35,219 bases of DNA from a virus (IMGVR_UViG_3300031999_000111:1-35219); one strand, 5' to 3'; shown: positions 9,148 through 17,032, counted from the first letter of the stretch. Notes: generated from the letters alone by a model not told the origin. Numbers and translations: made by a program.

Positions 9148-9182
9148 TTAATTTAATTAGAATATAGAATGGAGGTAAAAAC

Positions 9183-9428
9183 ATGACATTTACAGCTACA
9201 GCAGGTTCGCAAAAAGTTATAACTGGAGTATTTGGTATGGAAGTAGTCAGAGGGCAAGTTACCGCAGCAACTACAGGTACTTATGTTTCAAAATTTGGAA
9301 CAATATTAGCAGTAGTTATTAGCAATGAAACAACAAACAATACAATAAAAGCATCATGGTCTAGCAGCACTGTAACAATAACTGCCACACAGAATGATTA
9401 TGTGGACTTCGTTATATTCGGATATTAG
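9183..9428 (+). CDS. Small structural protein, candidate decoration protein
   Basis: 81 residues with an excellent GGAGGT site 8 nt ahead of the ATG. The sequence is Thr/Val/Ala-rich and of beta character ('VVRGQVTAATTGTYVSKFGT', 'SSSTVTITATQNDYVDFVIFGY'), like many small head decoration proteins. The strong ribosome site and location behind the capsid gene suggest an abundant product. No family is firmly recognised. Confidence 0.55.
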   Translation: MTFTATAGSQKVITGVFGMEVVRGQVTAATTGTYVSKFGTILAVVISNETTNNTIKASWSSSTVTITATQNDYVDFVIFGY

Positions 9429-9436
9429 GTGAGAAT

Positions 9437-9847
9437 ATGCAATACAGGAATGTTTCAGGTTCGTTTAAATGCTTTTCTATACCTATGCCCGATGGAAGCC
9501 CTTTTTGGGTCAATGCAGAACCGAATGATACAATAGACATACCAGAAAATCATGGTTATAGAGCATTAGCTCATGGTTTTGTCAAAGTCGGCGAGGAAAA
9601 GAAAGGCAGTGAAATATTAGACAAAAAGATAACAGAAGTCGGGAAATTTGTATTGAAACCTGCTTTAAAAAAAAAAGTAAAAGATGAACTTAGAAAGATA
9701 AAAGGATTGGGAAGCAAAACGATAGAAGAAATATCAGAAGAGTATGATTCCATAGAGGATATTATATCCGACATAAAGGCAGGAAAATTCAGTGTCGGTG
9801 GCATAGACAAGAAGAAAAAGGAAGAAATTCTGGAAAAGTTTATATAA
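9437..9847 (+). CDS. Neck-region protein with C-terminal helix-hairpin-helix domain
   Basis: 136 residues. Residues 1-55 form a small beta domain ('FSIPMPDGSPFWVNAEPNDTIDIP'), a style seen in head/neck genes of tailed phages. Residues about 85-136 carry a helix-hairpin-helix signature, 'IKGLGSKTIEEISEEYDSIE', then 'AGKFSVGGIDKKKKEEILEKF', normally a DNA-backbone-binding or oligomer-positioning domain. The intervening linker is Lys-rich. A DNA-binding head or neck protein is the simplest reading. The late promoter at 9839 overlaps its last codons. Confidence 0.6.
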   Translation: MQYRNVSGSFKCFSIPMPDGSPFWVNAEPNDTIDIPENHGYRALAHGFVKVGEEKKGSEILDKKITEVGKFVLKPALKKKVKDELRKIKGLGSKTIEEISEEYDSIEDIISDIKAGKFSVGGIDKKKKEEILEKFI

Positions 9848-9857
9848 TAACACTATC
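9839..9857 (+). promoter_or_regulatory. Late promoter motif, copy 2
   Basis: TTTATATAATAACACTATC overlaps the stop of the upstream gene. The TATA centre is about 28 nt before the ATG at 9871, which lacks a ribosome site, so the next gene is probably leaderless. Confidence 0.7.
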
Positions 9858-9870
9858 GAATTACTTTATT

Positions 9871-11268
9871 ATGATTTTAAAGATTCCTAAAAAACTTTTA
9901 TTCCTATTTACATTTATCTTTGTAGCATTGTCAATCGCTACTTATGTTTTTGCAGTTTTACTTAACCCAACAATCACTGTCGTTTCTCCTGTTAGTGGGA
10001 ATTCTTATTCATCGCCACCATTAATCAATATCAGCACAGATATAAACTCTACTACTTGTAAATATCTTATAAATGGAACTACCTTTTCTACAATCAATTT
10101 GAATCCAGGTTCTTCAAATAATAAAACTTGGGCTAATTCTTCAATCTTAACTAATAATTTTACTGATAATGGTTATGGAAGTTGGGTTAATATGACATTC
10201 TATTGTTTTAATTATACTACCTCCAATGCTAGTTGGTATAATACTACATGGAACACCACAGGTTTTGTACTTTTCAAATATGATACAATAAACCCCCTTA
10301 TAAGTTTCCAAAAAAATGCCAATGGAATGAATTTCACCACAGCATCGACTGGTATATGGAACTGGACATTCAATTATACGGATAATAATTATGCAACCTG
10401 TGGATTGAGATATTACCAATATCCAAGCACATCCACTTATGCCTTCTTGACTGGAGGTTTGACCAACCCAACATCGGGATTGGATTCTAGGGCAAATTGT
10501 ACTCTTTTATTCGACCCGAATGATACTGCTTTGTCAAATGTAAGAAACGAAGGTGAATTCATTTTAGAAGGGTTTGGAAATGATACTGCTAGTCGTTCTG
10601 CTGTTACTTCAACAAACTTCACAGGGGTAATGACAAAGATATACGGAAGCAAATGGAATCTTATAACTTACAGAGGAGCAAATAGAACGGCAAGTTCATC
10701 TCAGAATGTCACTGAATTTATACTCAATAATTTTGAATATGCGACTATAATCTCTGTCTGGAATCAGACTTATGGAAATTTCACGACTTATTCAGCATCA
10801 ACCCCGACTGTAAACAGTCAGATTATTCTTTCCCTTGGAACTGCATTTTATATGTATTCAAATGCAGACAAGTGGTTTATACAGCCAGATTACACACCCG
10901 CTATTGGAACATCTGCTGAAAATATAACATTATATGCCAACCATACTAATAGGGGCAATTCATGGAACCAGATGGGATTATTTAATAATGCCACGATGAA
11001 CACTACGCTTTATACCTGTTCTCTAAATGCTACAAACGCAACATATTTCTGGAGCATTTATAGGGCTGCAACCTGTCCTGTCACGCTTAATAATATAACT
11101 TATATCAGTTGGCTTAATGCCTCTAGTGGACAACTTGTAACCTGCAAGAGGGGAGTTTCAATCTGTTCTGGCGGTTCAAATCCAAAGGATATTGTCTTGA
11201 AAGAGGGTTATGCTATTTGGGTCATGCCAGATAAAAATATAACAATAAACAGGAGTTCGATATACTGA
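9871..11268 (+). CDS. Secreted Ig-like, sequon-rich surface protein
   Basis: 465 residues. Residues about 5-28 are a strong signal peptide ('LLFLFTFIFVALSIATYVFA'). An Ig-like start follows ('NPTITVVSPVSGNSYSSPPL.INIS', with 'CKYLINGT'), the common 'S.p..g......i.l...' extracellular module of archaeal and bacterial surface proteins. Many N-x-S/T sequons and paired Cys residues follow. The C-terminal part ends 'EGYAIWVMPDKNITINRSSIY' with no membrane anchor. Its stop overlaps the next start (TGATG). Export is clear, while the place in the infection cycle (virion spike, exclusion protein or adhesin) is not. Confidence 0.65.
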   Translation: MILKIPKKLLFLFTFIFVALSIATYVFAVLLNPTITVVSPVSGNSYSSPPLINISTDINSTTCKYLINGTTFSTINLNPGSSNNKTWANSSILTNNFTDNGYGSWVNMTFYCFNYTTSNASWYNTTWNTTGFVLFKYDTINPLISFQKNANGMNFTTASTGIWNWTFNYTDNNYATCGLRYYQYPSTSTYAFLTGGLTNPTSGLDSRANCTLLFDPNDTALSNVRNEGEFILEGFGNDTASRSAVTSTNFTGVMTKIYGSKWNLITYRGANRTASSSQNVTEFILNNFEYATIISVWNQTYGNFTTYSASTPTVNSQIILSLGTAFYMYSNADKWFIQPDYTPAIGTSAENITLYANHTNRGNSWNQMGLFNNATMNTTLYTCSLNATNATYFWSIYRAATCPVTLNNITYISWLNASSGQLVTCKRGVSICSGGSNPKDIVLKEGYAIWVMPDKNITINRSSIY

Positions 11269-12032
11269 TGAGAAAAATAATATTTCCGATAATGTGGATA
11301 TTGATTTTATTAGGTTTAAGTAGTGTATTTGCCCAAACGAGTCCTTTGCCTATAAATGGCAAGATATTCACTGAAAATCCTGATGGATTAATGATTAAAG
11401 TCACTATGCAGCGAACTGTAGGCAGTCAGATAACAACAGAATCAATGAATGGTGTAGCAAATTCTGCTGGTGAATATCTAATAGAATGGGCTAATTCACA
11501 AAACAAGTATGCTAATGGTGATGTTTTTATAGTAAATATTGTGGGATGCAGTGACCCTAAATGCTCCCAGACTGTAACTTATTCTGGTCAGCCAGAAATC
11601 TTTATGACATTTGATTTATTTGATGTTGATATTCCAACGACTATTTCGACTACTACGACTATAATCGAGTCATGCCCCGATTGCGAAATCTGCGATAGTT
11701 GCAATAGTTGTTGTGATGCTTGTCCAATTTGTCCAACGACTACAATCTATACTACAACCACGACTGTTCCATGTGAGGAATGTATCAAACCTGCATGGTA
11801 TGGTACGATTGAATTCTTCATAACATTGATAATAGCCTTTGGTGGAGGAATTGGAATCAAGATTGGTGTGGACAAATATGGCAAACTTTCAATAAAAGTC
11901 ACACAGCATAAACACGCAAATTACGATACCTATCATTCTATCTATACAATACATACTAAAGAACCCCACCCAAAAGGATGTATTTATCCAATCTATGAAG
12001 GAGGAAAATTCATAAAGTGCGGTGATAAATAA
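11268..12032 (+). CDS. Type I membrane protein: Ig-like domain, Cys/Thr stalk, transmembrane segment
   Basis: 254 residues. A signal peptide covers residues 1-22 (cleavage near 'SSVFA'). Residues about 26-120 form a carboxypeptidase-regulatory-like beta domain ('LPINGKIFTENPDG', 'NSAGEYLIEWANS', 'YANGDVFIVNIVG'). A stalk with Thr runs and a Cys cluster follows ('CPDCEICDSCNSCCDACPIC'). A transmembrane segment lies near residues 188-208 ('IEFFITLIIAFGGGIGIKIG'), then a His-rich cytoplasmic tail. It is a membrane-anchored display protein. It overlaps both neighbours by 1 nt and shares its beta domain with the next two gene products. Confidence 0.65.
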   Translation: MRKIIFPIMWILILLGLSSVFAQTSPLPINGKIFTENPDGLMIKVTMQRTVGSQITTESMNGVANSAGEYLIEWANSQNKYANGDVFIVNIVGCSDPKCSQTVTYSGQPEIFMTFDLFDVDIPTTISTTTTIIESCPDCEICDSCNSCCDACPICPTTTIYTTTTTVPCEECIKPAWYGTIEFFITLIIAFGGGIGIKIGVDKYGKLSIKVTQHKHANYDTYHSIYTIHTKEPHPKGCIYPIYEGGKFIKCGDK

Positions 12033-12574
12033 TGGTTTACACTCCTTACCCAGTTGATGGGGTTGTATATGATGTAGATGGCGTTAATGTAGTCAATAAT
12101 TCTACTGTAGTTGCATTGAACACTACTACTGGCGAAAAGATTTCAATGAAGACAAATTCTCTTGGTCAATTTATTTTAGATCTGGCAAACCTTACTTCTG
12201 GGTATTCAAACGGAGATTTATTACAAGTCACTGCTACTTATGGTTCTGGAAGTGCAATAAGAAGTCTAAGCAAGAGGCATACTGTTTCGACTGTAGCAGG
12301 AGCATACGCAATAGGAAACATGGTACTTCATCCAGGCGAAGACCATATAGGAGATTGCAACCTAACCTTTGCCTTCATAACTTCAGATACTACTACCAGA
12401 TATTGCGATTATTATGACAGGAATGATAATTTAATTTTCAGAATCAGTTCCATCGCTAGTTCTACTGCCGAGATGGCATTTGGTTATTTAGGAATCAAGA
12501 TGGACAAAGGTTTTATAAGAGTATTTTCAAGCGAGACTGCTGGTCAATGCTATTCCAGTGCAATATATAAGTAG
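12032..12574 (+). CDS. Carboxypeptidase-regulatory-like domain protein, probable virion decoration
   Basis: 180 residues with no signal peptide. Residues 5-100 repeat the same beta domain as the two neighbours ('YPVDGVVYDVDGVNV', 'NSLGQFILDLANLTSGYSNGD', 'LQVTATYG'). The C-terminal half ('CNLTFAFITSDTTTRYCDYYDRNDNLIFRI') is a separate beta domain with Cys residues and no recognised family. Lack of a signal peptide, unlike the gene before, points to cytoplasmic assembly into the particle. Confidence 0.55.
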   Translation: MVYTPYPVDGVVYDVDGVNVVNNSTVVALNTTTGEKISMKTNSLGQFILDLANLTSGYSNGDLLQVTATYGSGSAIRSLSKRHTVSTVAGAYAIGNMVLHPGEDHIGDCNLTFAFITSDTTTRYCDYYDRNDNLIFRISSIASSTAEMAFGYLGIKMDKGFIRVFSSETAGQCYSSAIYK

Positions 12575-12585
12575 GAGGCTATTAA

Positions 12586-13407
12586 ATGCCTTCTAATCCT
12601 TTTCCAATCTCAGGAAAGATTTATTCTTCTGATGGAACTACCATATTAGAGAATGTCCTAATAATCTGCAAGAATGTATCTAATAATGAAACTCAAACGC
12701 AATTAAGCAATTCTTCTGGGGAATTTTTATTCGATGCCACTAATTTTACATCTGGATATAAATCAGGCGATGAAGTAAGCCTATTTGCTAGTTATGGAAA
12801 TTATTCAGATGAAGTCGTATTTACAATATCTGGAGATTATAAAAATCAGGATTTGACTTTGGATAGTCTGATTGAAAGCATAGCACTTTATACTTCTATT
12901 GCCGATGTTAGAAGATTTACTGCTGTAGGAACTTCTGAATTTTCTGATACATCTATTTACGACATGATTAAAAGAGTAACGGGTAGGATAGATGAACTCA
13001 CTGGAAGGACTTGGAAAGGAGTCCAGACTGTAACAGATGAATATTATGACGGGGATGATACTGATATTCTCTGGTTAAACAATACAGATCTGATTTCTGT
13101 ATCAGCATTATCAATAGACGATAACCAAGACGGGACTTATACTTCTGTCACGACTTCTTATGTCTTTGTCTATCCTGATGGACATATAATTTTAGGAAGG
13201 AATGCTGAGATAACTTCATTTGTTGCGGCAGGTCCCAAGGCAGTAAAAGTTTCTTATACTTATGGGAATGCAAAACCAACTGAAGCGATTAAAGAATTGG
13301 CTTTACTCATGGTGGCTAATCTACTTCATTATGATGCTGAAAGAGGCAGATTAATCGACCAAATATTCCAAAAAGTGAAATGGTTATTGACAGGGGGTCC
13401 TGTATGA
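12586..13407 (+). CDS. Head-tail connector with fused N-terminal Ig-like domain
   Basis: 273 residues, starting after AGGAGG. Residues 1-90 are a carboxypeptidase-regulatory-like domain ('FPISGKIYSSDG', 'NSSGEFLFDATNFTSGYKSGD'). From about residue 100 the sequence follows the gp6-type head-tail connector family: 'IADVRRFTAVG', 'SIYDMIKRVTGRIDELTGRTW', 'VTDEYYDGDDTDILWLNN', 'IILGRN', 'AVKVSYTYGNAKPTEAIKELALLMVANLL'. It should form the ring under the portal. The added N-terminal domain would project from the neck as a decoration. It overlaps the next gene by 4 nt. Confidence 0.7.
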   Translation: MPSNPFPISGKIYSSDGTTILENVLIICKNVSNNETQTQLSNSSGEFLFDATNFTSGYKSGDEVSLFASYGNYSDEVVFTISGDYKNQDLTLDSLIESIALYTSIADVRRFTAVGTSEFSDTSIYDMIKRVTGRIDELTGRTWKGVQTVTDEYYDGDDTDILWLNNTDLISVSALSIDDNQDGTYTSVTTSYVFVYPDGHIILGRNAEITSFVAAGPKAVKVSYTYGNAKPTEAIKELALLMVANLLHYDAERGRLIDQIFQKVKWLLTGGPV

Positions 13408-13655
13408 AGAAAAATACAGATGTTGCTGTAGCTATATTACAAACCGATTTGACTTGGATAAAAAATAAACTGAGTTCCATAGAAGATACCATGAATAAAA
13501 TCAATATGTGTGCCAGTGGTCATGATAATAGGATTCAGTCTCTTGAGGAATGGAAGAAATCATGCAATGACCAATGGAACAAAAACATGGTCAAGTGGGG
13601 AATAATAATATCGGCAATAGCTTTAATCTCATCAATCATTCTAAAGTTTATATAA
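13404..13655 (+). CDS. Coiled-coil membrane protein, XhlA-like (possible lysis accessory)
   Basis: 83 residues. The start is set at ATG 13404 because it overlaps the connector stop as ATGA; an upstream in-frame start at 13380 would lie deep within that gene. The N-terminal two thirds form a coiled coil ('LTWIKNKLSSIEDTMNKI', 'GHDNRIQSLEEWKKS') and the C-terminus is one transmembrane segment ('WGIIISAIALISSIILKFI'). This matches the XhlA/holin-accessory plan of phages. A neck-associated membrane role is an alternative, given its position. Confidence 0.5.
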   Translation: MKKNTDVAVAILQTDLTWIKNKLSSIEDTMNKINMCASGHDNRIQSLEEWKKSCNDQWNKNMVKWGIIISAIALISSIILKFI

Positions 13656-13665
13656 TAACACTGTA
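13647..13665 (+). promoter_or_regulatory. Late promoter motif, copy 3
   Basis: TTTATATAATAACACTGTA overlaps the last codons of the 13404 gene. Predicted transcription start is near 13675, giving a leader of roughly 95 nt that contains the hairpin at 13686-13713. Confidence 0.65.
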
Positions 13666-13685
13666 CCTTTAATTATTATAAACTC

Positions 13686-13713
13686 CCCAGCATGACCTTA
13701 CGGAAATGCTGGG
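13686..13713 (+). other. Hairpin in the predicted 5' leader of the neck/tail unit
   Basis: CCCAGCAT at 13686-13693 pairs perfectly with ATGCTGGG at 13706-13713 around a 12-nt loop. It is GC-rich for this genome and lies between promoter copy 3 and the ATG at 13769. It may protect or regulate the leader; a terminator is less likely because no T run follows. Confidence 0.5.
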
Positions 13714-13768
13714 TATCACACCCCCGTTATGGTTTTCCATAACAAAAATAGACTTTAGGTCGGGTAAA

Positions 13769-14251
13769 ATGACAACAACTGATATGAGCAATGTAGTTCA
13801 AACTCTACAGAGTTCTGTGCTTTCTATACTGAGAAGCGATACTGCTTCTTTGTCTATAACTTATCCTGAAGGAGGATCTGGAACAACTACTCTTTCTTCA
13901 ATGACAATCGTTGATGGAATACCATTCGAGCAGATAAAGAATGAGGGATTTCCTATCATAATAGTCCATACTCCTGAAGTAGATGAGGAAAGAATCACAA
14001 TGACCAAGCATAAGATAGAACTCACTATCCATGTGGAGATATTAGACAGAAGGGAAAGTTATGTGAGGATATTTACTGATGCAGTAAAAGATGCCTTATA
14101 TAGAAATCAGGACACTACCAGAGGTTCTGGCTACTGGTGGTATGGTCGAAGAGTTCGTTCAAACTTAAACCATGTCCAATTAGAAGGCGAAGGAAAGATG
14201 AAACCAATCTGGCATATGAATTTATTCTTTACATATTTATGGACGGGATGA
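13769..14251 (+). CDS. Tail completion / neck protein
   Basis: 160 residues from ATG 13769 ('MTTTDMSNVVQTLQSSVLSILRS'). An upstream in-frame ATG at 13706 falls inside the hairpin and adds an unlikely N-terminus. Features include 'FPIIIVHTPEVDEERITMTKHKIELTIHVEILDRRESYVRIFTDAVKDAL', the layout of phage tail-terminator or head-tail joining proteins: a variable target value, a beta sheet and a helix. It sits between connector and gp10-like protein, as expected for the tail completion protein that caps the tube. Confidence 0.6.
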   Translation: MTTTDMSNVVQTLQSSVLSILRSDTASLSITYPEGGSGTTTLSSMTIVDGIPFEQIKNEGFPIIIVHTPEVDEERITMTKHKIELTIHVEILDRRESYVRIFTDAVKDALYRNQDTTRGSGYWWYGRRVRSNLNHVQLEGEGKMKPIWHMNLFFTYLWTG

Positions 14252-14252
14252 T

Positions 14253-14717
14253 ATGGTTACTGCAATAGAAATTAAATTTGATGATAAGGCAACACCTGCT
14301 TTGGAGAGGTTTATGAACAAACAGGTAGGCAAAATCATCTCAAAGGAAGTGGCACATCAGTTAGTGGAACAAATGAAATCTATGGTGCCTTTCTGGAATT
14401 GGAATCTATATAACTCAATCCAATCACGCCCTACAAAAAATGGATATAATATCAGTATGCTTTTCTATGGAAGATTCGTAGAAACAGGGCATAAAATTAA
14501 ATCAATGAATCCATTATTGACTCATTGGGCGTTTGCTAAGATTGCAAACCCAACTGCTTTCTTCAGGATGATTTATTATTCACATAGGATGGGAATGGAT
14601 TATCAGGCTAAAGCACATCCATTCATCCAGCCTTCAATAGATTATGTTGTTTCAAAATTAGAGCCTATTAGCGTTGATATTGTTAATAAGACCCTGAAAG
14701 AATCAGGGTTCAAATGA
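14253..14717 (+). CDS. HK97 gp10-like neck / tail-joining protein
   Basis: 154 residues. 'LERFMNKQVGKIISKEVAHQLVEQMKSMVP', 'WNLYNSIQSRPTKNGYNISMLFYGRFVETGHKI' and a C-terminal 'KAHPFIQPSIDYVVSKL' give the classic gp10 pattern: an N-terminal amphipathic helix, 'L..SI......g..i.v...YA.fvE.G' and 'a.PFl.Pal'. It starts 2 nt after the tail-completion gene and precedes the tail tube, which is the usual order. Confidence 0.75.
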   Translation: MVTAIEIKFDDKATPALERFMNKQVGKIISKEVAHQLVEQMKSMVPFWNWNLYNSIQSRPTKNGYNISMLFYGRFVETGHKIKSMNPLLTHWAFAKIANPTAFFRMIYYSHRMGMDYQAKAHPFIQPSIDYVVSKLEPISVDIVNKTLKESGFK

Positions 14718-14746
14718 ATCTGGGAAGAGAGTTAAAATAAAAAGAG

Positions 14747-15385
14747 GTGAAAAATACGACAGATTTTAGTGCAGGAGCATGGAGTGAGACTTGTTTAATC
14801 TCAATAACACCATTAAGTGGGACTGAAGTACAATTAGCAGCCATGACTGAGACGGTTGATATAGACCTGGGAGACAAGGACATAGAGCAAGTACCGACTT
14901 TGATAGGAGGAAGAGTAATCAAGAAAGTTCCTCAAGATATAACAACTTTGACATTCGAGGGTTATCCGATTGGAATATCAAGTGCAAGTAACAAAGGATT
15001 GTCGCAGTTCTTCCACATGACTAATGCAGCAACTTACGACACAACTGAACCATTAGTAGTGAATGCAAGTCTAGGAAGGGATTTGTTCAGAGTAAGCATA
15101 CTATGGGCAGAAGTAGCACCAACTACAGCATCAGCAACGACTACAGCACTAAAGGCAGCATATAGGTTTAGCATAGCTAATTGCTATATGACAAGCATGA
15201 AACCTAGCTTTACAGATGGGATACTGAAATTTACATTTGCTTTCAAAGGTGCAGCTTTCAACAAACAAGGAACGGCACAGATACACGAAGAATCAACCGA
15301 GACTACTACAGCATTATCAGTATTAAGCACATACGATGCGACACGATTCCCAGAAGACGGAACCACATTTACATGGAGTGCATAA
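14747..15385 (+). CDS. Major tail tube protein
   Basis: About 210 residues. Beta-rich, with 'ETVDIDLGDKDIEQVPTLIGGRV', 'TLTFEGYPIGIS' and 'FHMTNA', then 'YRFSIANCYMTSMKPSFTDG.LKFTFAFKG', which fits a siphovirus-type tail tube. Position between gp10-like protein and tail chaperones/tape measure supports this. The start is unusual. The only standard in-frame start is GTG 14747, which lies inside the ribosome site GAGGTG, while the position expected from spacing holds ACG at 14756. It overlaps the glycosyltransferase start by 13 nt. Confidence 0.7.
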   Translation: MKNTTDFSAGAWSETCLISITPLSGTEVQLAAMTETVDIDLGDKDIEQVPTLIGGRVIKKVPQDITTLTFEGYPIGISSASNKGLSQFFHMTNAATYDTTEPLVVNASLGRDLFRVSILWAEVAPTTASATTTALKAAYRFSIANCYMTSMKPSFTDGILKFTFAFKGAAFNKQGTAQIHEESTETTTALSVLSTYDATRFPEDGTTFTWSA

Positions 15386-16122
15386 AAGTATTAGTCGGGA
15401 TGATAACAAGCAAGAGACATCATTACTGTCAGGACTCAAGCATATATCAGATAATACATCTAACCTATCCGAATTTTGACTTTAAAGTAATCGAACTCAG
15501 TAAAGGACAGGAGAACTTCAGATACTTAAAAAAAAGATACGGTGAGCATATCATAAAGGGAAAATGGTTTGAGAACCCAAATGAAAGGACTGCCAATGGA
15601 AGGGAAATGATTAGAAATATTGCTATCAAAGATGGGTTCGATTACATATTTTTCATGGATGCTGATTGGATAATACCGACTACTATTTTAGAAAGATTGT
15701 TAGCACATGAGAAAGATTTAGTAGGTGTGTTATACAATTATGGAAGAGGTAAGATAAGTTGTCCATCGGTAGCAAAGGGGGGTGGATTGATTTTTGATGG
15801 GATAAAAGTCAAATCAACTTTAGACAGATTAAACCTATACACATGGGAAGATATTTTAGAATTACAGCCAAGATTAATCAAATGTTATGGGGCAGGAATA
15901 GGATTAGTCAGCAGGAAAGTATTCGAGAAGATACCCTGGAGGCATTGCCCTAGTTATCCTCTCGGCGATGATGTGCAATTTTGGAACGAATGCAATGATA
16001 ATGGTTTTCAATGGTGGGCTGATTTGAGTTTTAAAATACCACATTTAAATAGCCCTTGGAATGATAAAGTATTGAATGAGGTGGAAGAGATTGAAGTTAA
16101 ATCAGATATTAAAACAGCCTGA
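15373..16122 (+). CDS. Glycosyltransferase, GT-A fold family 2-like
   Basis: 249 residues. The start 'IKVLVGMITSKRH' is the usual first strand of GT-A transferases. 'RTANGREMIRNIAIKDGFDYIFFMDADW' gives the nucleotide-sugar and metal site (DAD near residue 96). 'CYGAGIGLVSRKVFEKIPW', 'GDDVQFWNECNDNGFQWWADLSFKIPHL' is the typical acceptor side. It begins inside the tail tube gene and is coupled to the methyltransferase downstream. A role in sugar modification of virion or host surface glycans is inferred, in keeping with the many sequons on the encoded surface proteins. Confidence 0.75.
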   Translation: MECIKVLVGMITSKRHHYCQDSSIYQIIHLTYPNFDFKVIELSKGQENFRYLKKRYGEHIIKGKWFENPNERTANGREMIRNIAIKDGFDYIFFMDADWIIPTTILERLLAHEKDLVGVLYNYGRGKISCPSVAKGGGLIFDGIKVKSTLDRLNLYTWEDILELQPRLIKCYGAGIGLVSRKVFEKIPWRHCPSYPLGDDVQFWNECNDNGFQWWADLSFKIPHLNSPWNDKVLNEVEEIEVKSDIKTA

Positions 16123-16735
16123 AAGAGATTTATCTAAATTGAATGAAATACAGAAGAGAGATTTGGCTATGAAAGGAATAGAAGACCTGATTGAATGCAA
16201 GAAAGACATTAATAAAAAAGAGTTTGAAGAACATTTTGGAGATGGGATTAAATTGAATCTTGGATGTGGAAATAAAAAGATGGAAGGGTTCATCAATATT
16301 GATTCAAGAGAAAGCGTTAAACCAGATATAGTCTGGGATTTAGAAAAAGGTCTTCCTATAACTTCTACAGAACAACTTCCAATAGATTCTGTCACAGGAG
16401 TTTATGCTTCTCATATTTTTGAACACATAAAGAATTTCATACCTCTAATGGAAGACATTTATAGAGTTTGTAAAAATGGTGCTAAGGTTTATGCGATAGT
16501 TCCAATATACACTTCAACCCATGCCTTCAGCGATCCTACTCATGTCCGTTACTTTGGCGATTATACATTTCAGTATTTCAGCAAAGGAAAATTCAAAGAG
16601 ATGAATTTAGACAAGTTCGATTATGATTTTAATTGCGATTTTAGAATCATTAGCCAATCGATAAACGATGGTATAATGACTGTAATAATGGAGGTAGTCA
16701 AATGCCAAGAAAAAAAGAAGAAAATGAAGGAATAG
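16091..16735 (+). CDS. Class I SAM-dependent methyltransferase
   Basis: About 214 residues from TTG 16091, chosen because GAGGTG at 16078-16083 gives 7-nt spacing; ATG 16076 in the same frame is the alternative. The SAM-binding motif I is 'IKLNLGCGNKKMEGFINID', followed by 'PDIVWDLEKGLP', 'GVYASHIFEHI' and 'IYRVCKNGAKVYAIVPIY', the layout of sugar/glycolipid methyltransferases linked to glycan clusters. It overlaps the glycosyltransferase by about 30 nt. Methylation of a glycan made by the preceding enzyme is the likely job, but the substrate is not known. Confidence 0.75.
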   Translation: MKLNQILKQPERDLSKLNEIQKRDLAMKGIEDLIECKKDINKKEFEEHFGDGIKLNLGCGNKKMEGFINIDSRESVKPDIVWDLEKGLPITSTEQLPIDSVTGVYASHIFEHIKNFIPLMEDIYRVCKNGAKVYAIVPIYTSTHAFSDPTHVRYFGDYTFQYFSKGKFKEMNLDKFDYDFNCDFRIISQSINDGIMTVIMEVVKCQEKKKKMKE

Positions 16736-16833
16736 ATTTAGAGGTGTCTGTGAGTGATTCAGATAAAATAAGATGCTGTAATCAGGAATTCACAGAAAAA
16801 GAATATTATTGGCACAAAAGGAAATGCCATTAA
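16702..16833 (+). CDS. Tiny zinc-finger-like protein (43 residues)
   Basis: ATG 16702 follows GGAGGT with ideal spacing. After an acidic/basic N-terminus come 'CCNQEFTEKEYYWHKRKCH', with Cys and His spacing of a compact zinc finger. It overlaps the end of the methyltransferase gene. The stop lies within promoter copy 4. Probably a DNA-, RNA- or protein-binding module; the target is unknown. Confidence 0.55.
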   Translation: MPRKKEENEGIDLEVSVSDSDKIRCCNQEFTEKEYYWHKRKCH

Positions 16834-16847
16834 ATAATAACACTATC
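16829..16847 (+). promoter_or_regulatory. Late promoter motif, copy 4
   Basis: ATTAAATAATAACACTATC. Predicted transcription start is near 16859, just at or before the AGGTGA site of the gene starting at 16870. Confidence 0.65.
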
Positions 16848-16869
16848 AAAAGATAATTAGGTGAAAAAA

Positions 16870-17031
16870 TTGACTGAAATATTTGTATGTCCAAAAAATA
16901 AATGTGGGCATCAAAATAAAAGACATGGATTTATTTGTTTAAGGAGAAAGGGACATAAAGGACCTCATCATGCTCTGTTTAATTGGACAGATATAGAAGG
17001 GAAACCATACAAATTAAGGGAGGATGGCTAA
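16870..17031 (+). CDS. Tiny Cys/His-rich protein (53 residues)
   Basis: TTG 16870 is chosen since AGGTGA at 16859-16864 precedes it by 5 nt; GTG 16861 in frame would lie inside that ribosome site. Residues 'VCPKNKCGHQNKRHGFICL' and 'GHKGPHHALFNW' supply four or more Cys/His ligands for a zinc site. It is first in a five-gene run of similar small proteins driven by promoter copy 4. Confidence 0.5.
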   Translation: MTEIFVCPKNKCGHQNKRHGFICLRRKGHKGPHHALFNWTDIEGKPYKLREDG

Positions 17032-17032
17032 A

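Noticed and set aside
11640-11780. Fe-S ferredoxin-type cluster in the 11268 protein
   Set aside because: The Cys cluster lies in a Thr-rich extracellular stalk after a signal peptide, where disulphides are more likely; the spacing does not match a ferredoxin motif.
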